DNA from: Nocardia neocaledoniensis
GTDB taxonomy: Bacteria > Actinomycetota > Actinomycetes > Mycobacteriales > Mycobacteriaceae
Assembly (NCBI RefSeq): GCF_003182135.1
Contig: NZ_QGTL01000013.1
Coordinates: 124,001 to 188,000, forward strand
Direction: 5' to 3'
Length of the DNA stretch: 64,000 bases
Part shown: positions 24,954 through 34,464 of the stretch, piece by piece
Layout: the number at the start of each line of letters is the position of its first letter
Numbering within the stretch: the stretch's first letter is position 1
Program-made: the position numbers and the translations under genes
Notes under the pieces: model-generated
Database searches by the model: none
Told to the model about the DNA's origin: nothing
Seen by the model: the letters and a program-made list of their open reading frames with translations, nothing else

Positions 24954-26674
24954 GCGCTATCCCCAACAGGGGATGTCGTAATGACCATTCGATGCTCCAA
25001 GTGCGCGTAGCGCACTTGGAGCTCGATTGCGTTGTAGAGCTCTTTCTTGTGCTCGGGAGCCCCTCTCGCCAGGATCAGGCGGACATTGCCTTGGGATTCG
25101 ATGATCTTGCGGAACTCGGTCTCAGTGAACTGCTCCAGTGCCGGGAGGTTGTTAAGCTCGACCTGCGCGGCGGCTTTGTCGGCTTGGGCGGCGTTCATTG
25201 CTTCGACGACTGCTTGTGGGTCGATGCCTGCTTCGATCGCGGCGAGGTGACGTTCGATCCGCGTCGACGCGTGCTCGATGCGACGTCGTAGAGAGGCTCG
25301 GCGTGTGTCACCGTCATCCTCACCCTGTGCCGAGAGGAGTGCGGCGATCGTGTGATCGAGGCGGTCGGGGTGGAACAGTGTGGACAGCCATTCGTCGACG
25401 GGTGTGGTGATGTCGGATTCGCGAAGGTTCACCGTTGGTGGGTGGATTGCCCGCACGGAGCTACCGGGTGGGAGGGTGCGTGCTCGGCACCGGTAGTAGA
25501 CGGCCTTGCGAAGCACCTCTCCCTGCATCTTGCGGTTGCAGATCTCGCAGTAGACCCGCCCTCGGAACAGATAGGTGTTGCCGGAGTTGATCGGTCTGGT
25601 TCGTTCGAGGCGGCTACGGGCGCGGTTGCTGGCCCCGGCGCGCTGCTTTCGTTCGAGGGTGGCTTTGGTGAAGGTTTCGACGGAGATGATGGCGGGATGT
25701 GCAGGCTTCCGGGAGCGGACGATGCGCTGTGCGGGCGAGCGGGCGAACTTGATGATGTTGCCGGCGGCGACGTCGTCGGGGTCGAGGAGTTGTTCGGTCT
25801 TGGTCCACCGTCCGAAGACCGCGTAGCCGGTGTAGCGAGGGTTCTGCAGTATTGCTCCGACCGTGGTGGCCTGCCAGCCGTCGCCGGATCGATGCCGGTT
25901 CTGCTCGGGGCGGTGCGCTGATGGGCACGGGATGTTCTCCCGATTGAGTTCGGTGGCGATAGCTCGATCGCTTCGCCCGTCGAGGTAGAGGCGGAAGATC
26001 CGTTGCACCACAGGGGCGGTGGCGGCGTCGATGGACAGGATGCGCAGTTTCAGGTTGTCGGCGGCCCGGTTTGGGTTGGGGTGTGGTGGCCCGTCGACGA
26101 CGCGGTATCCGTAGGGTGCTCGTCCTCCTTGGTGGCGTCCTTCGTTGAGGACTTGGGCGTTCATGCTGGCGCGGGTGCGTTGCTGAACATGCTGGCGTTC
26201 GGATTCGCTGAGCCCGCCGAGCATGTTCATCATCATGGTGTGGGTGACGTTGTCGGGGTCGTAGCGGCCGCCGAGTTCGGGGACCCAGATCGAGACGCCG
26301 TAGGCGTGGATGCGGGGTGCAACGAGGCTGAACTGGTTGCCGAACCAGCATCGGGTACCTTCGCCGACGACGATGCCGACCCAGCCGCGGCCGCTTTCGC
26401 GGAGGTCGTCGAGGAGTTTGGCGGCTTCGGTGCGGCGGTGCCAGGGAACCGAGCGTGATTGGCCGACGTCGAAGTAGCTCTTCACGATTCGTCCGCTGAC
26501 GAACTTCTGAGCGTTCCCGAGCTGCCACTGGTAGGAGGTTTCGGGGTCCTGGTTGTCCTCTGTGCTGCAACGCCCATAGAAGGCCAAGTCCTGTTCGACG
26601 ACCGGTCCGAGGTCGGTCGTCTCCAATCCGAAAAGGTCATCCAGCGTGGCCCACTCATTGACCTCGGTTGTCAT
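24932..26674 (-). CDS. Large serine recombinase (site-specific integrase)
   Basis: A 580-residue protein with a resolvase catalytic domain (AFYGRCSTEDNQDPETS, nucleophile Ser37), a recombinase domain with GGRAPYGYRVVDG and WQATTVGAILQNPRYTGY, a zinc ribbon (CEICNRKMQGEV … YRCRA) and a C-terminal coiled coil. The start at ATG 26674 (MTTEVNEWATL) has AAGGA upstream; an in-frame upstream codon at 26722 is less likely. The stop lies in the T-loop of tRNA-Leu, and the last residues (AGVRRGT) are encoded by tRNA sequence. It should integrate and, with a helper, excise the element to its right. Confidence 0.92.
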   Translation of the reverse strand: MTTEVNEWATLDDLFGLETTDLGPVVEQDLAFYGRCSTEDNQDPETSYQWQLGNAQKFVSGRIVKSYFDVGQSRSVPWHRRTEAAKLLDDLRESGRGWVGIVVGEGTRCWFGNQFSLVAPRIHAYGVSIWVPELGGRYDPDNVTHTMMMNMLGGLSESERQHVQQRTRASMNAQVLNEGRHQGGRAPYGYRVVDGPPHPNPNRAADNLKLRILSIDAATAPVVQRIFRLYLDGRSDRAIATELNRENIPCPSAHRPEQNRHRSGDGWQATTVGAILQNPRYTGYAVFGRWTKTEQLLDPDDVAAGNIIKFARSPAQRIVRSRKPAHPAIISVETFTKATLERKQRAGASNRARSRLERTRPINSGNTYLFRGRVYCEICNRKMQGEVLRKAVYYRCRARTLPPGSSVRAIHPPTVNLRESDITTPVDEWLSTLFHPDRLDHTIAALLSAQGEDDGDTRRASLRRRIEHASTRIERHLAAIEAGIDPQAVVEAMNAAQADKAAAQVELNNLPALEQFTETEFRKIIESQGNVRLILARGAPEHKKELYNAIELQVRYAHLEHRMVITTSPVGDSAGVRRGT

Positions 26675-27800
26675 AAGAGTCCTTGTCTTCCTGGTCTGTT
26701 GGCGCGGAACCGTGTGTGTCATGGGTCATCAGCCGTAGAAGGGCACGCGCCGCTGACGTGGTGAGTGGAGGTGGCTGACCAGGGCATACCACCTCGAGAT
26801 CATGTGGGGTGGCTGGCTCTGGCAGGCTGGAGCCTGGCCTACCCGACATGCAGCGCAACTTTCGTGGCTGCGACAGGCATGTCTTGGTTGCGGCCAGCCG
26901 CCCGGGCTATTCCTTCCGGCGCTGGTGGCGACGCGGTCTCTGGTGCGCGACCGAATCCTGCTGTACGGGGCCGGGATCGGCGAATCAGTCGCGAGGTTTT
27001 CGAGCGCGGGGATGTCGAGAAGCGGGAAGAATCCATGGGGTACCTACATGCCGGGTTCCCCTGTCGATGGCTCTTCCGCCACTCATTGTAGCGCGGGAGT
27101 TTGTGGACGCTTGATATCGGTCGGGCATGAGCCGCGAGCAATGGCGCTGCCAGGCAGTCGAACACGCTGGTCTGGCACAGGAGCTCGGTGTCCTGAGGAG
27201 AAGGCTCGAACGTTGACCGATGTCCTGGACTGGTGGCGTGCGCTGCGCGGCAGGCGATCGTCCTGGTGTGCTTGAGTTCGGTCGCATGCAGTCTCGATCG
27301 GGGGGCGACGCCCATCGTTTGGCCTGCTGCCGTAGACTGGACGGCGCCAACCACTACTTATGCCAAGTCTGTGCGCGGTCGATTACCCAGTCGTGAACGC
27401 CCCGAACTCCTTGCGAGTGCGGGGCACTCGCCATTTTCGGCGGAGTGCCTACACGGTCCGAGCCAGGTGGCGAGCGCATTCTTGTGCTGGCTGCATCGGC
27501 GGGCGCGACCGTTCGACGTGTGTATTTGGCGACGAGCGCTGCCGCTCCATAACGCTCGCTGAGCAAAAGGTCGAGCATGGTTCTCGAGATGGTCGTCTCC
27601 GACGGATGCCGTTCTGACGATGTGGCTTGCTCAGAGATCTCCCGAGGCCGAACTGCGGGTGGTTGCGGACCGCCCTGGACTTCGCGCAAATTGTCGCCGT
27701 CCACGAGATATCCAGCGCAATGATTCGTCCCTGGTCCTCGCGGAAGTCTGGGTCGAAGGTTCGGCATGTCCTGGCTCTCTCCCCCTAGAGGGCCCTGCAG
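26675..27800. other. 1.1 kb without a convincing gene
   Basis: All open frames here (on both strands) give low-complexity or Arg/Ser/Pro-rich products with no motif or ribosome site. The first ~180 bases upstream of the recombinase could hold its promoter; a 67-codon minus-strand frame at 26655-26858 ending inside the recombinase start is possible but unsupported. The rest may be decayed sequence between the recombinase and the LanB-like locus. Confidence 0.5.
27413..27437 (+). terminator. Possible stem-loop terminator in the gene-poor stretch
   Basis: GCGAGTGC (27413-27420) and GCACTCGC (27424-27431) form a perfect 8-base stem with a 3-base loop, followed by CATTTT. It has the shape of a factor-independent terminator on the + strand, but no gene ends just upstream, so it may be a relic. 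Confidence 0.3.
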
Positions 27801-29090
27801 TCATAGGGTCCTCGATCGAGTTCTTGAAGGGCATGGTGAGGCCGGTTGTTTGGTGGATGCGTCGCGGGCTGGCAATGCGGGTTCGCTCTTCGGTGTTTGT
27901 GTGGCGTTGGGAAATGTGGGAAGTCGGGCGGCGAGCATGGTGAATGTCGCGAGGGAGATGGCACCGATGACTACGAGGGTGGTGCGCGGTCCCCAGGTTG
28001 AGGCGAATGCGCCAGCGGTCAAGGCGCCAGCCGGTGCGATGCCCCATGACAGCAGCCTGGTTATGCCGGTGGTGCGGCCGAGGAGTTCGATCGGGATGAC
28101 GGTCTGGCGTAGTGCGGTAGAGGCGATGTTCCACAGAGCCGTTGCGGCGCTGCAGAGGAGGCATGCGACGGCGAGGAGGATCGGGCCGGGGGCTGCTGCG
28201 ATGCTCAGCTGAGCGAGGCCGAGCAGGGCGACACTGGTCAGGAGCGTGGTGCGGTTCCGGTGCTCGGCGCCGCGGCCGATGGGAAGGCCGACGGCGATGC
28301 CGCCGGCTCCGCCTACGGCCAGGGCGAACCCGTACTCGCTGGGAGACATGTGAAGTGTGGTGTGTGCGAAGGTGACGAGAATGGCCGCTTGGCCTGTGTA
28401 GGCGAGATTGAGAATTGCTGAGGCAGTGGTCAGTTGTCGGATTGTGCGATCTGTGCGGAGGTGTCGTAGTCCGTCGCGGATGCTGGCTGCCAGACCGAGT
28501 TGCGGGATGGCCGACCGGATGGTGGGGAGGCGGTGGATGGCTGCGGCGGAGAGGAGGAAGGTTGCGGCGTCGGTGAGTAGAGGTGCGGCGCGGGCGGTGG
28601 TGTAGAGGATGCCGCCGATGGCCTGACCGATCAGGTCTCGCCCAATGAGCTGTCCGGATGTCAAGTGCCCGTTGACAGTGACGAGGCGTTCGGACGGGAC
28701 GAGGCAGGGCAGCAGTGCGGTGGCGGCGCAGTCGAAAAGTACTCGTGCGCTCCCGAGGAAGAATGCCAGTGCGGCCAGTACCCACACGGATATTTGGTCG
28801 AGGGCGACTAAGCAGCCTGTCACAACGAGAGCTGCGCCGCGGATCAGGTCGGCTGCGATCATGATGCGGCGCCGGTCCCATCGGTCGGCGTAAGCGCCTG
28901 CTGGTAGTCCGAGGACGAGCCAGGGGAGTGAGGATGCTGCCGAGATTGCTGCCACTTGGAAGGGGCTGGCGAGTGTGGTGGCGGCGAGGAGGGGGAGTGC
29001 TGTCGAGCGGATGCCGTCTCCGATTGCTGATCCGGTCGATCCTGCGAGTAGCCAGCGGAGGTTGGTACGTTCAGAGGAAGATGGCGGCAC
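27801..29090 (-). CDS. MFS transporter of the LanB-like locus
   Basis: A 429-residue major facilitator with about 12 membrane segments, similar in type to macrolide/peptide efflux MFS proteins (GLPAGAYADRWDRRRIMIAADLIRG is the A-loop signature). The start is a GTG at 29090, 20 bases inside the LanB-like gene, so the two are translationally coupled. The C-terminal ~35 residues are hydrophilic. As the last gene of a kinase/LanB/MFS operon it is the likely exporter of the product (inference). Confidence 0.82.
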   Translation of the reverse strand: MPPSSSERTNLRWLLAGSTGSAIGDGIRSTALPLLAATTLASPFQVAAISAASSLPWLVLGLPAGAYADRWDRRRIMIAADLIRGAALVVTGCLVALDQISVWVLAALAFFLGSARVLFDCAATALLPCLVPSERLVTVNGHLTSGQLIGRDLIGQAIGGILYTTARAAPLLTDAATFLLSAAAIHRLPTIRSAIPQLGLAASIRDGLRHLRTDRTIRQLTTASAILNLAYTGQAAILVTFAHTTLHMSPSEYGFALAVGGAGGIAVGLPIGRGAEHRNRTTLLTSVALLGLAQLSIAAAPGPILLAVACLLCSAATALWNIASTALRQTVIPIELLGRTTGITRLLSWGIAPAGALTAGAFASTWGPRTTLVVIGAISLATFTMLAARLPTFPNATQTPKSEPALPARDASTKQPASPCPSRTRSRTL

Positions 29091-31653
29091 GGAGTTCGCT
29101 CGTGTAAGAGTGACCGCGGTAGGTCAGCCAGCGTTGCCCGGGTGCCGGCAGCATCTCCGACAGCTCGACCTCGCCGTCGTTGCCGTGCAGCAGTCTGAGG
29201 AATTGGCGCACCAGCAGTGGTGAGTCCCAGTCCACGTACACCGGTTTCATTTCGGTGTTGATCTTGGCGAACATGTGTCGTGGCAGGCGGTGTTGTCGTC
29301 GTGTGTTCTGAGTCGCGAGGTACAGGGCCGCTTCTCGTCCGGCCGTTGCGGCGGCTGTGGGCGATGGTTCGAAAGATTCCAGCGGGAAACGCCAGGTTTC
29401 CCGGTGGAGAACGACGCGGCCGTGCATTACTCGGGGAACGTGTGACATGTGCCTGGTCCGCAACAAGCTGCCGCCCATGTGGCGTGGAAAGGTCAACGGG
29501 GACAGCGGATCTTCGACGATGCTCGGTCCACCAGCCGGAGCGCCGGTAAGGCGCAGTCTCGCGTCCAGGCCTTCGGCGTAGAGGCCAAGTCGCCCATCGC
29601 GTAGGGCGACTGACAACTGCGAGGGAATTAGCACCCGGGATCGGGGTTTGGGGGAACGACCGCTGACTTCCAGGTCGTAGCCGGGATACATGAGTTGTGT
29701 GATCGTCTTGTCGGCGTGGTCGCGGACGACGTCAACGAGTATCTCGTCGTCGGCGAGCAGGCTCAGGTAGCCCTGATGAATTGTCGGCAGCAATTGGGGT
29801 GCGTGGCGTTGCAGCAGTGGCGCGGCACTGCTGTGGGTCAACAGTTCCCGGGCGGCGTGGATTTCTCCGACCACGACAAGGAATTCGTCGCTGGTTAGCG
29901 CGGCGGGATCCGCAGCAGCGAAGAGGATATCGGCGTCGATCACTGCGGGCGGGTCACTGTCCAGCAACTCCAGCAGGGCGATGGATGCTGCAGGAGGAAC
30001 AACTATTTCGTGGGCGTCTGAGACGGCATTGACGAAGACCAGATTGCTGATCTTCTGTTCCAAGGCGGCGACGTCGGCGGCGACCTCGGCGCAGGTGTCC
30101 ACCAGCTGGTCTCGGTCCCGGAAGTACTGCCGGTAAAACCGGTCCAGTGAGACTTCGGAGTCGGTGGGGAAGCGGTCCGTGAACCAGGCGGTGAGGATCT
30201 CGTGTTCGCGGCGCATCAGCAGGCGCGGTCCGGCGAGAGCGATTTCATATGCGATCCGCAGGTCGTCGGTGAAGGCCGCTGCGATGTTGCTGCCGATACT
30301 CAGCTGGCGTAGGCCGCTGTCGGCCTCTTCGAAGAAGATTCCGCGGTCGGCGTAGTGATGTCCGGCGTAGCGGTGTGGTGGCCGTCCGGTGGCCAGCTCG
30401 AACCGGTCGCGGCTTCGGGCCATGATCGTTTCCCGCTCGGACAGTGACGCCTGCGGGAGTCGTTCGAGGTCGGGTTCCCACTTCTGTAGCTGCGATAGCC
30501 CCGTTGCCGCGGATTCAGGGGGCGCGGTGTTCAGCAGGTCACGCAATTCGTGCATCGGGCGGTTCGTCCCGACGGGTATCTCGAAGCCGGGGGCCACAAC
30601 GCCATAGTCGATGAGGCCAGCCAGCGCCGCGTCGAACGACCCCACTCTTTCATCGCCGGGACCGTTTGGGCCGGCCCACATTCGGCGTAGCTGCGCAAGC
30701 GTGTGGTCCCCGTCGCACCGGTGCCAGAGCCAAATCCAGGCCGGGGCCATAGGTTGGCTGGCCAGGTGTCGCAACTGCCAGTGCTCCTCGGGGCCTGTGT
30801 AGGCGCGATGGGCGTACCGGTCCAGGAGGTGGCCGCTGACGAACGTGAGGGGCGTCCGTCGAGGTCGGGAGTGCTCGTTGAGCCTGGGGTCGGAACGAAA
30901 GGTATCGGCGAGTGCTTGCGCGGCCCAGTGCGTGAGGAAGGTGTGTCGTTGCAGGCCGGTGTCAGCGGTCCAGCGGATCCCTGCATGATCGGTGCGCACC
31001 TCTGCGGCTGTTACTGGGCCGAAGTGTGAGTTCGTTTCGTTCTTGGTCGTTACCCGCTGCAGATACATCGTCAGAAGGTCGGTGATCTTCCGGGCACGTT
31101 TGTCGATGGTTCCGTTGAACGCGTCGAGCCAGGTCGCGAATTGTGGATACGCCGTGTCGTTGGAGACCAGCAGCACCTCGCGCAGATTGTTGTCGTCGAA
31201 GATCTGCACAACGCGGCGGCGAGTCTCGTCCATTCGGGCGCGGTGCAGCCGGCCGAAATCCATGTACTCGCTGCGGAGTTCGGCGACCACCCGCTGATAC
31301 CACGCCACGCACCTGACGCCCGAATCGTTGCCGTCGAACGCCTTGATCGCTACCCGGCGGAGTCGGGTCGACAACGGTCTGCGCTCGCCGATACGGGACA
31401 GACATTCCCCTCGGACCGGGTGATCCGTCGAACGAAGCAGCTCGCGGAATCGCTCGGCTGCGCGCTCCACTTCGCATTTGCGGGTATCAAGTGCCGCTGC
31501 TGCCTGTGTGATGTCCGCGTCGACCAGCGGATCCAGCAACTCGAGTGGAAATCCTGCCTGCCGCAGCATCATTATCGGCGCAAGCCACGGTGGTCGTCGA
31601 GACCGGAGGACTGTGTCCTGGGTGCAAGGGGCTTCGTCGGGGGTGATCATCAT
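29071..31653 (-). CDS. LanB-like protein (lantibiotic dehydratase N-terminal type), small form
   Basis: An 860-residue protein of the lantibiotic-dehydratase superfamily. LanB N-terminal domains add glutamate or another amino acid from aminoacyl-tRNA to a peptide. Seen: the central KNETNSHFGPVTAAEV segment and the C-terminal TEMLPAPGQRWLTYRGHSY…SELR motif. It is shorter than full LanB (~1000) and I see no SpaB_C-type elimination domain, so it may be a PEARL-like peptide aminoacyl-tRNA ligase rather than a dehydratase. Start ATG 31653 overlaps the kinase stop (ATGA). No precursor peptide gene is evident next to it. Confidence 0.75.
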   Translation of the reverse strand: MMITPDEAPCTQDTVLRSRRPPWLAPIMMLRQAGFPLELLDPLVDADITQAAAALDTRKCEVERAAERFRELLRSTDHPVRGECLSRIGERRPLSTRLRRVAIKAFDGNDSGVRCVAWYQRVVAELRSEYMDFGRLHRARMDETRRRVVQIFDDNNLREVLLVSNDTAYPQFATWLDAFNGTIDKRARKITDLLTMYLQRVTTKNETNSHFGPVTAAEVRTDHAGIRWTADTGLQRHTFLTHWAAQALADTFRSDPRLNEHSRPRRTPLTFVSGHLLDRYAHRAYTGPEEHWQLRHLASQPMAPAWIWLWHRCDGDHTLAQLRRMWAGPNGPGDERVGSFDAALAGLIDYGVVAPGFEIPVGTNRPMHELRDLLNTAPPESAATGLSQLQKWEPDLERLPQASLSERETIMARSRDRFELATGRPPHRYAGHHYADRGIFFEEADSGLRQLSIGSNIAAAFTDDLRIAYEIALAGPRLLMRREHEILTAWFTDRFPTDSEVSLDRFYRQYFRDRDQLVDTCAEVAADVAALEQKISNLVFVNAVSDAHEIVVPPAASIALLELLDSDPPAVIDADILFAAADPAALTSDEFLVVVGEIHAARELLTHSSAAPLLQRHAPQLLPTIHQGYLSLLADDEILVDVVRDHADKTITQLMYPGYDLEVSGRSPKPRSRVLIPSQLSVALRDGRLGLYAEGLDARLRLTGAPAGGPSIVEDPLSPLTFPRHMGGSLLRTRHMSHVPRVMHGRVVLHRETWRFPLESFEPSPTAAATAGREAALYLATQNTRRQHRLPRHMFAKINTEMKPVYVDWDSPLLVRQFLRLLHGNDGEVELSEMLPAPGQRWLTYRGHSYTSELRAAIFL

Positions 31654-32492
31654 CGCCACCGTCGCGATCGGGTCAACATGTCGACGACCGGACCGAACGG
31701 AGTCGCCTCCCGGGACAAGTCCTTGGATGCGGTCAGTTCGTGCATGCCGATCAGCCGGAAAATCATGGCGCGCAAGGTCATCTGGTAAGTCTGGTCGTTG
31801 TCGATGAGCTCGGGTAAGCCGTCGGACCAGATCAGGGCGTCGGCGATCACGATCCCATCGGCGTACGCTGGAGGCCGCCAGTACGGGGAGAAGTCGATCA
31901 CCGCTGGCGCGTGACCGGGCGCGAACAGAATGTTCTCACTCATGTCTCCGTGCACAATCTGCGCCGCGGCGTCGACCGGTCGCAGTCGCTCACTCAATCG
32001 CTGTACTAAGTACCGCACTGGTGTGCGCAGCGCGACGGCCTCCTGTTCGTCCCACGCGCATCGATCCGCTATCGCATAAGCGTGGCTGGCCGATGTGATG
32101 AAATCGGGTCGAGGTAGTGAGGCCGTCGCTCGATGGAACGCACGCCCGACCGCCAACACCTCGTGCCACCGGCCTGCGGAGCCGGTGACGCCGGGCAACC
32201 ACCGCGATGCGCTCCACCCCGCCGCGACCCAACGCCCGTCGACTGCCCGCAACGGTTGTGCAACGCGGAACCCGTTGCACGGCAAAACATTCATCACCTC
32301 TGCCACCCATTGCGCCTCGTCCGGATCGTCAACTGGTTTGAGCACTGCGTCACCGACACGCACGCAGCGGCCATAGCCCCCAGGCATCGGCGATACCTGT
32401 CCACCGAGCCCGAACATCGCCAGTACATCGGGCGAGGGGATCGGCCGGGCTGCCACTGCGGATCCCGAGGTCAGCGCGTAATCAGCGGCCAT
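31650..32492 (-). CDS. Kinase-like phosphotransferase, TIGR02569-like
   Basis: A 280-residue protein of the aminoglycoside-phosphotransferase fold. The catalytic loop is IVHGDMSENILF (HGDxxxxN) and the metal-binding segment is AVIDFSPYWR. The N-terminal half (GGYGRCVRVGDAVLKPVDD) supplies the nucleotide-binding Lys. It resembles the actinobacterial TIGR02569 family, whose substrate is unknown. The ATG at 32492 fits family length; a TTG at 32552 with GAGGAGG upstream is an alternative start that would add 20 residues. It is the first gene of the LanB-like operon. Confidence 0.75.
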   Translation of the reverse strand: MAADYALTSGSAVAARPIPSPDVLAMFGLGGQVSPMPGGYGRCVRVGDAVLKPVDDPDEAQWVAEVMNVLPCNGFRVAQPLRAVDGRWVAAGWSASRWLPGVTGSAGRWHEVLAVGRAFHRATASLPRPDFITSASHAYAIADRCAWDEQEAVALRTPVRYLVQRLSERLRPVDAAAQIVHGDMSENILFAPGHAPAVIDFSPYWRPPAYADGIVIADALIWSDGLPELIDNDQTYQMTLRAMIFRLIGMHELTASKDLSREATPFGPVVDMLTRSRRWR

Positions 32493-32927
32493 TGGTTCCA
32501 CCGCCTTTCCGATCGCCGGGCGGCCCTGGCACAGGGCAGCGCATTGATCCGACGTCAACCGAGCCTCCTCGCCCGGTTCGGAACACGCTACCGGCCACGC
32601 CGAGCAGGGATTCCCAGCTCTGGGGACCCGGTCAGGCGGGGTGGAGTTGAGCAGGCCCTGCGCGTCGTCTGAAGACAAGCCGGGCCGGGGTGACGGGGCA
32701 GCCGATGGCCCGGATGCCCGACACTCGGCACCCTTGTCTGGGTAATTGCTGGGATCAAGCGGGGCCGGTGTCGTTGGTCTCGCAACTTCGGTGTGGCAAC
32801 GCTATGCCCACAGCTGGGAACTGGTTTGATGACTCGCTGACGGCTAAGCGTACCGTTCGTTCGGTATTGTTTTGTGCAGGGACGCCGAGCATGTCGGGCG
32901 GCCCTGAGCTCGACGGGGCGGTCAACC
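32493..32927. other. Divergent spacer, 435 bases, no clear gene
   Basis: It separates the leftward kinase/LanB operon from the rightward HTTM pair and should hold both promoters. I looked for a precursor peptide here on both strands: only short frames without good ribosome sites are seen. The in-frame extension of the kinase frame to 32678 has a few Cys and Ser residues but no independent start signal. Confidence 0.45.
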
Positions 32928-33503
32928 ATGCCAGATCTGCAAGCCGTGATGGGGCGTACTGGGAATTCGTGGCGTTTGTGGGCTGTGGTCGGCGCCGCCG
33001 AAGGGCTTATCGGCATCCAGCTGTGGCATGTGATCAGGGAGCAGAACCGGTGGCCGTTCTGTAGCTACAACATGTTCAACTACCGACTCGGGGATCGGTC
33101 GTCGCAGATTCGCGTGGTGCTGGCAACGGACAGCGGACAGATAGACGGTCCGAACGACCCGTGGGGATTGTTGCCGCTGGAGATGTTCCGCATCGACTCG
33201 ATGTTCCGACTGGTGTTCGACGGGGACGTGCCCAGCGCGGTGAGGGACAGCTTTTGCAGGACGGTACTGGATCGGTTGAACCGACACAGTTGGCCGCGAT
33301 GGGATCAGGTCCGGCGGTCGCTGCGCCCGCCTGCGGGCGGCCGGTTCGTGGCGATTGCTGTATATCTGGTGCTGGTCGACTTCACCGTGAACAATCCGGA
33401 GGATCGCGCAGACGTCGTCGGAACTCGGTTGCTGCACCGGTACGACCCAGACGGTCGGCTCTCCTCCTCAACGCATGATCTATGGCACGGTGTGACAACA
33501 TGA
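32928..33503 (+). CDS. Single-pass membrane protein, partner of the HTTM protein
   Basis: A 191-residue protein with one N-terminal hydrophobic helix (RLWAVVGAAEGLIGIQLWHV) and then the segment NRWPFCSYNMFNYR, which resembles the WPF-YPM(F) motif found in small proteins encoded next to HTTM genes (from memory). It has a second hydrophobic stretch near 150-165. The stop overlaps the HTTM start by 4 bases. The start at ATG 32928 is uncertain; 32949 is possible. Function unknown. Confidence 0.6.
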   Translation: MPDLQAVMGRTGNSWRLWAVVGAAEGLIGIQLWHVIREQNRWPFCSYNMFNYRLGDRSSQIRVVLATDSGQIDGPNDPWGLLPLEMFRIDSMFRLVFDGDVPSAVRDSFCRTVLDRLNRHSWPRWDQVRRSLRPPAGGRFVAIAVYLVLVDFTVNNPEDRADVVGTRLLHRYDPDGRLSSSTHDLWHGVTT

Positions 33504-34357
33504 CTCGGCGGCATGCTGTCGGGCGCTCGGTTCGACGTTGGTGGACGCGCCAAGAGGATGCGGCAGACCGACTTGCGCTCATCCGTCTAACGACTGGCCT
33601 GGCTATGCTGCGGGCCACCTGGCACTTGCCGCCCGGCTCGGTGTTCGGCCACGAAGGCCCGCTTCTCGACGCAGCGGCGGGGCATCGCCCGAAGCTACGC
33701 CTCTCGCGCAGGCAATTCGACGCAACGCGCTGGGTGTCTCTTCTATCAGTGGCGGCATGGACGCTTGGCTACGAGCACTGGCTGGTGAGAGCAAGTGCCA
33801 ACGTGAGCTCGTGCATGGTCCACTGCCAGAATGCCCGCCTGCACGAGCGGTCGTGGAACTATGCATCGCATCTGCACGTGTTTCTGCTTTCGCTGTCAGC
33901 AGTTCGGACGCCCACGACCGAAACTCAATCTGCATTGGTCGCGGGCCTGCAATCGTATTTTGCGTCGATATACGCTCAAGCTGGGCTGTCGAAGTTGATC
34001 GCTGCAGGCCCACACTGGGCCGACGGCGCGACGTTGCGAGGAAGCTGGGCCGAGTACGGCACTCCTCTCGGTAGACGACTCAGCACCAGTGACCTGCGGA
34101 TAGCGGCCGCCGCGAGTGGCGCAACGCTGCTGATCGAACTCGGGTTGCTGCCACTCCTGTTTCTCGCCGGTCGACGCGGGTGGAAGATCGTCGGCCTGTC
34201 ATCGCTGGCGTTTCACGCAGCCTCGAAAGCCACCATGGATATCTCCTTCTGGCATCTCGCCTGGTTCGCCTACCCTCTGTTCCTCGCCGATACGACCGCT
34301 GTGTGCCCCAGGCTGGTAGCAGGATTGCCGCCCCACAACAAACACCCCGTCACATGA
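33500..34357 (+). CDS. HTTM-domain membrane protein (vitamin K-dependent carboxylase-like)
   Basis: A 285-residue polytopic protein of the HTTM type (horizontally transferred transmembrane domain, related to gamma-carboxylase). Key segments are NARLHERSWNYASHLHVFLLS, YFASIYAQAGLSKLIAAGPHW and the helix-rich C terminus. The start at ATG 33500 overlaps the partner's stop. HTTM proteins occur in varied accessory clusters; the chemistry here is unknown. Its divergence from the LanB-like operon may mean shared regulation, or only proximity. Confidence 0.75.
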   Translation: MTRRHAVGRSVRRWWTRQEDAADRLALIRLTTGLAMLRATWHLPPGSVFGHEGPLLDAAAGHRPKLRLSRRQFDATRWVSLLSVAAWTLGYEHWLVRASANVSSCMVHCQNARLHERSWNYASHLHVFLLSLSAVRTPTTETQSALVAGLQSYFASIYAQAGLSKLIAAGPHWADGATLRGSWAEYGTPLGRRLSTSDLRIAAAASGATLLIELGLLPLLFLAGRRGWKIVGLSSLAFHAASKATMDISFWHLAWFAYPLFLADTTAVCPRLVAGLPPHNKHPVT

Positions 34358-34464
34358 ACAACGCGCACTGGGCCGTCTGACCCCATTCAACGGACACGCC
34401 CGCATCTGTCACAACTGCCACGACAACCGGAGCGGCGACGACCGGGCCGGATGGACGGGGCGCA

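Noticed and set aside
26655..27767. Several 60-170-codon frames near the recombinase as possible excisionase or cargo genes
   Set aside because: They overlap each other on both strands, lack ribosome sites and give low-complexity products.
32588..33016. Minus-strand frames upstream of the kinase-like gene as a LanB precursor peptide
   Set aside because: No credible start signal and a composition of a shadow frame; no leader-like or Ser/Thr/Cys-rich core.
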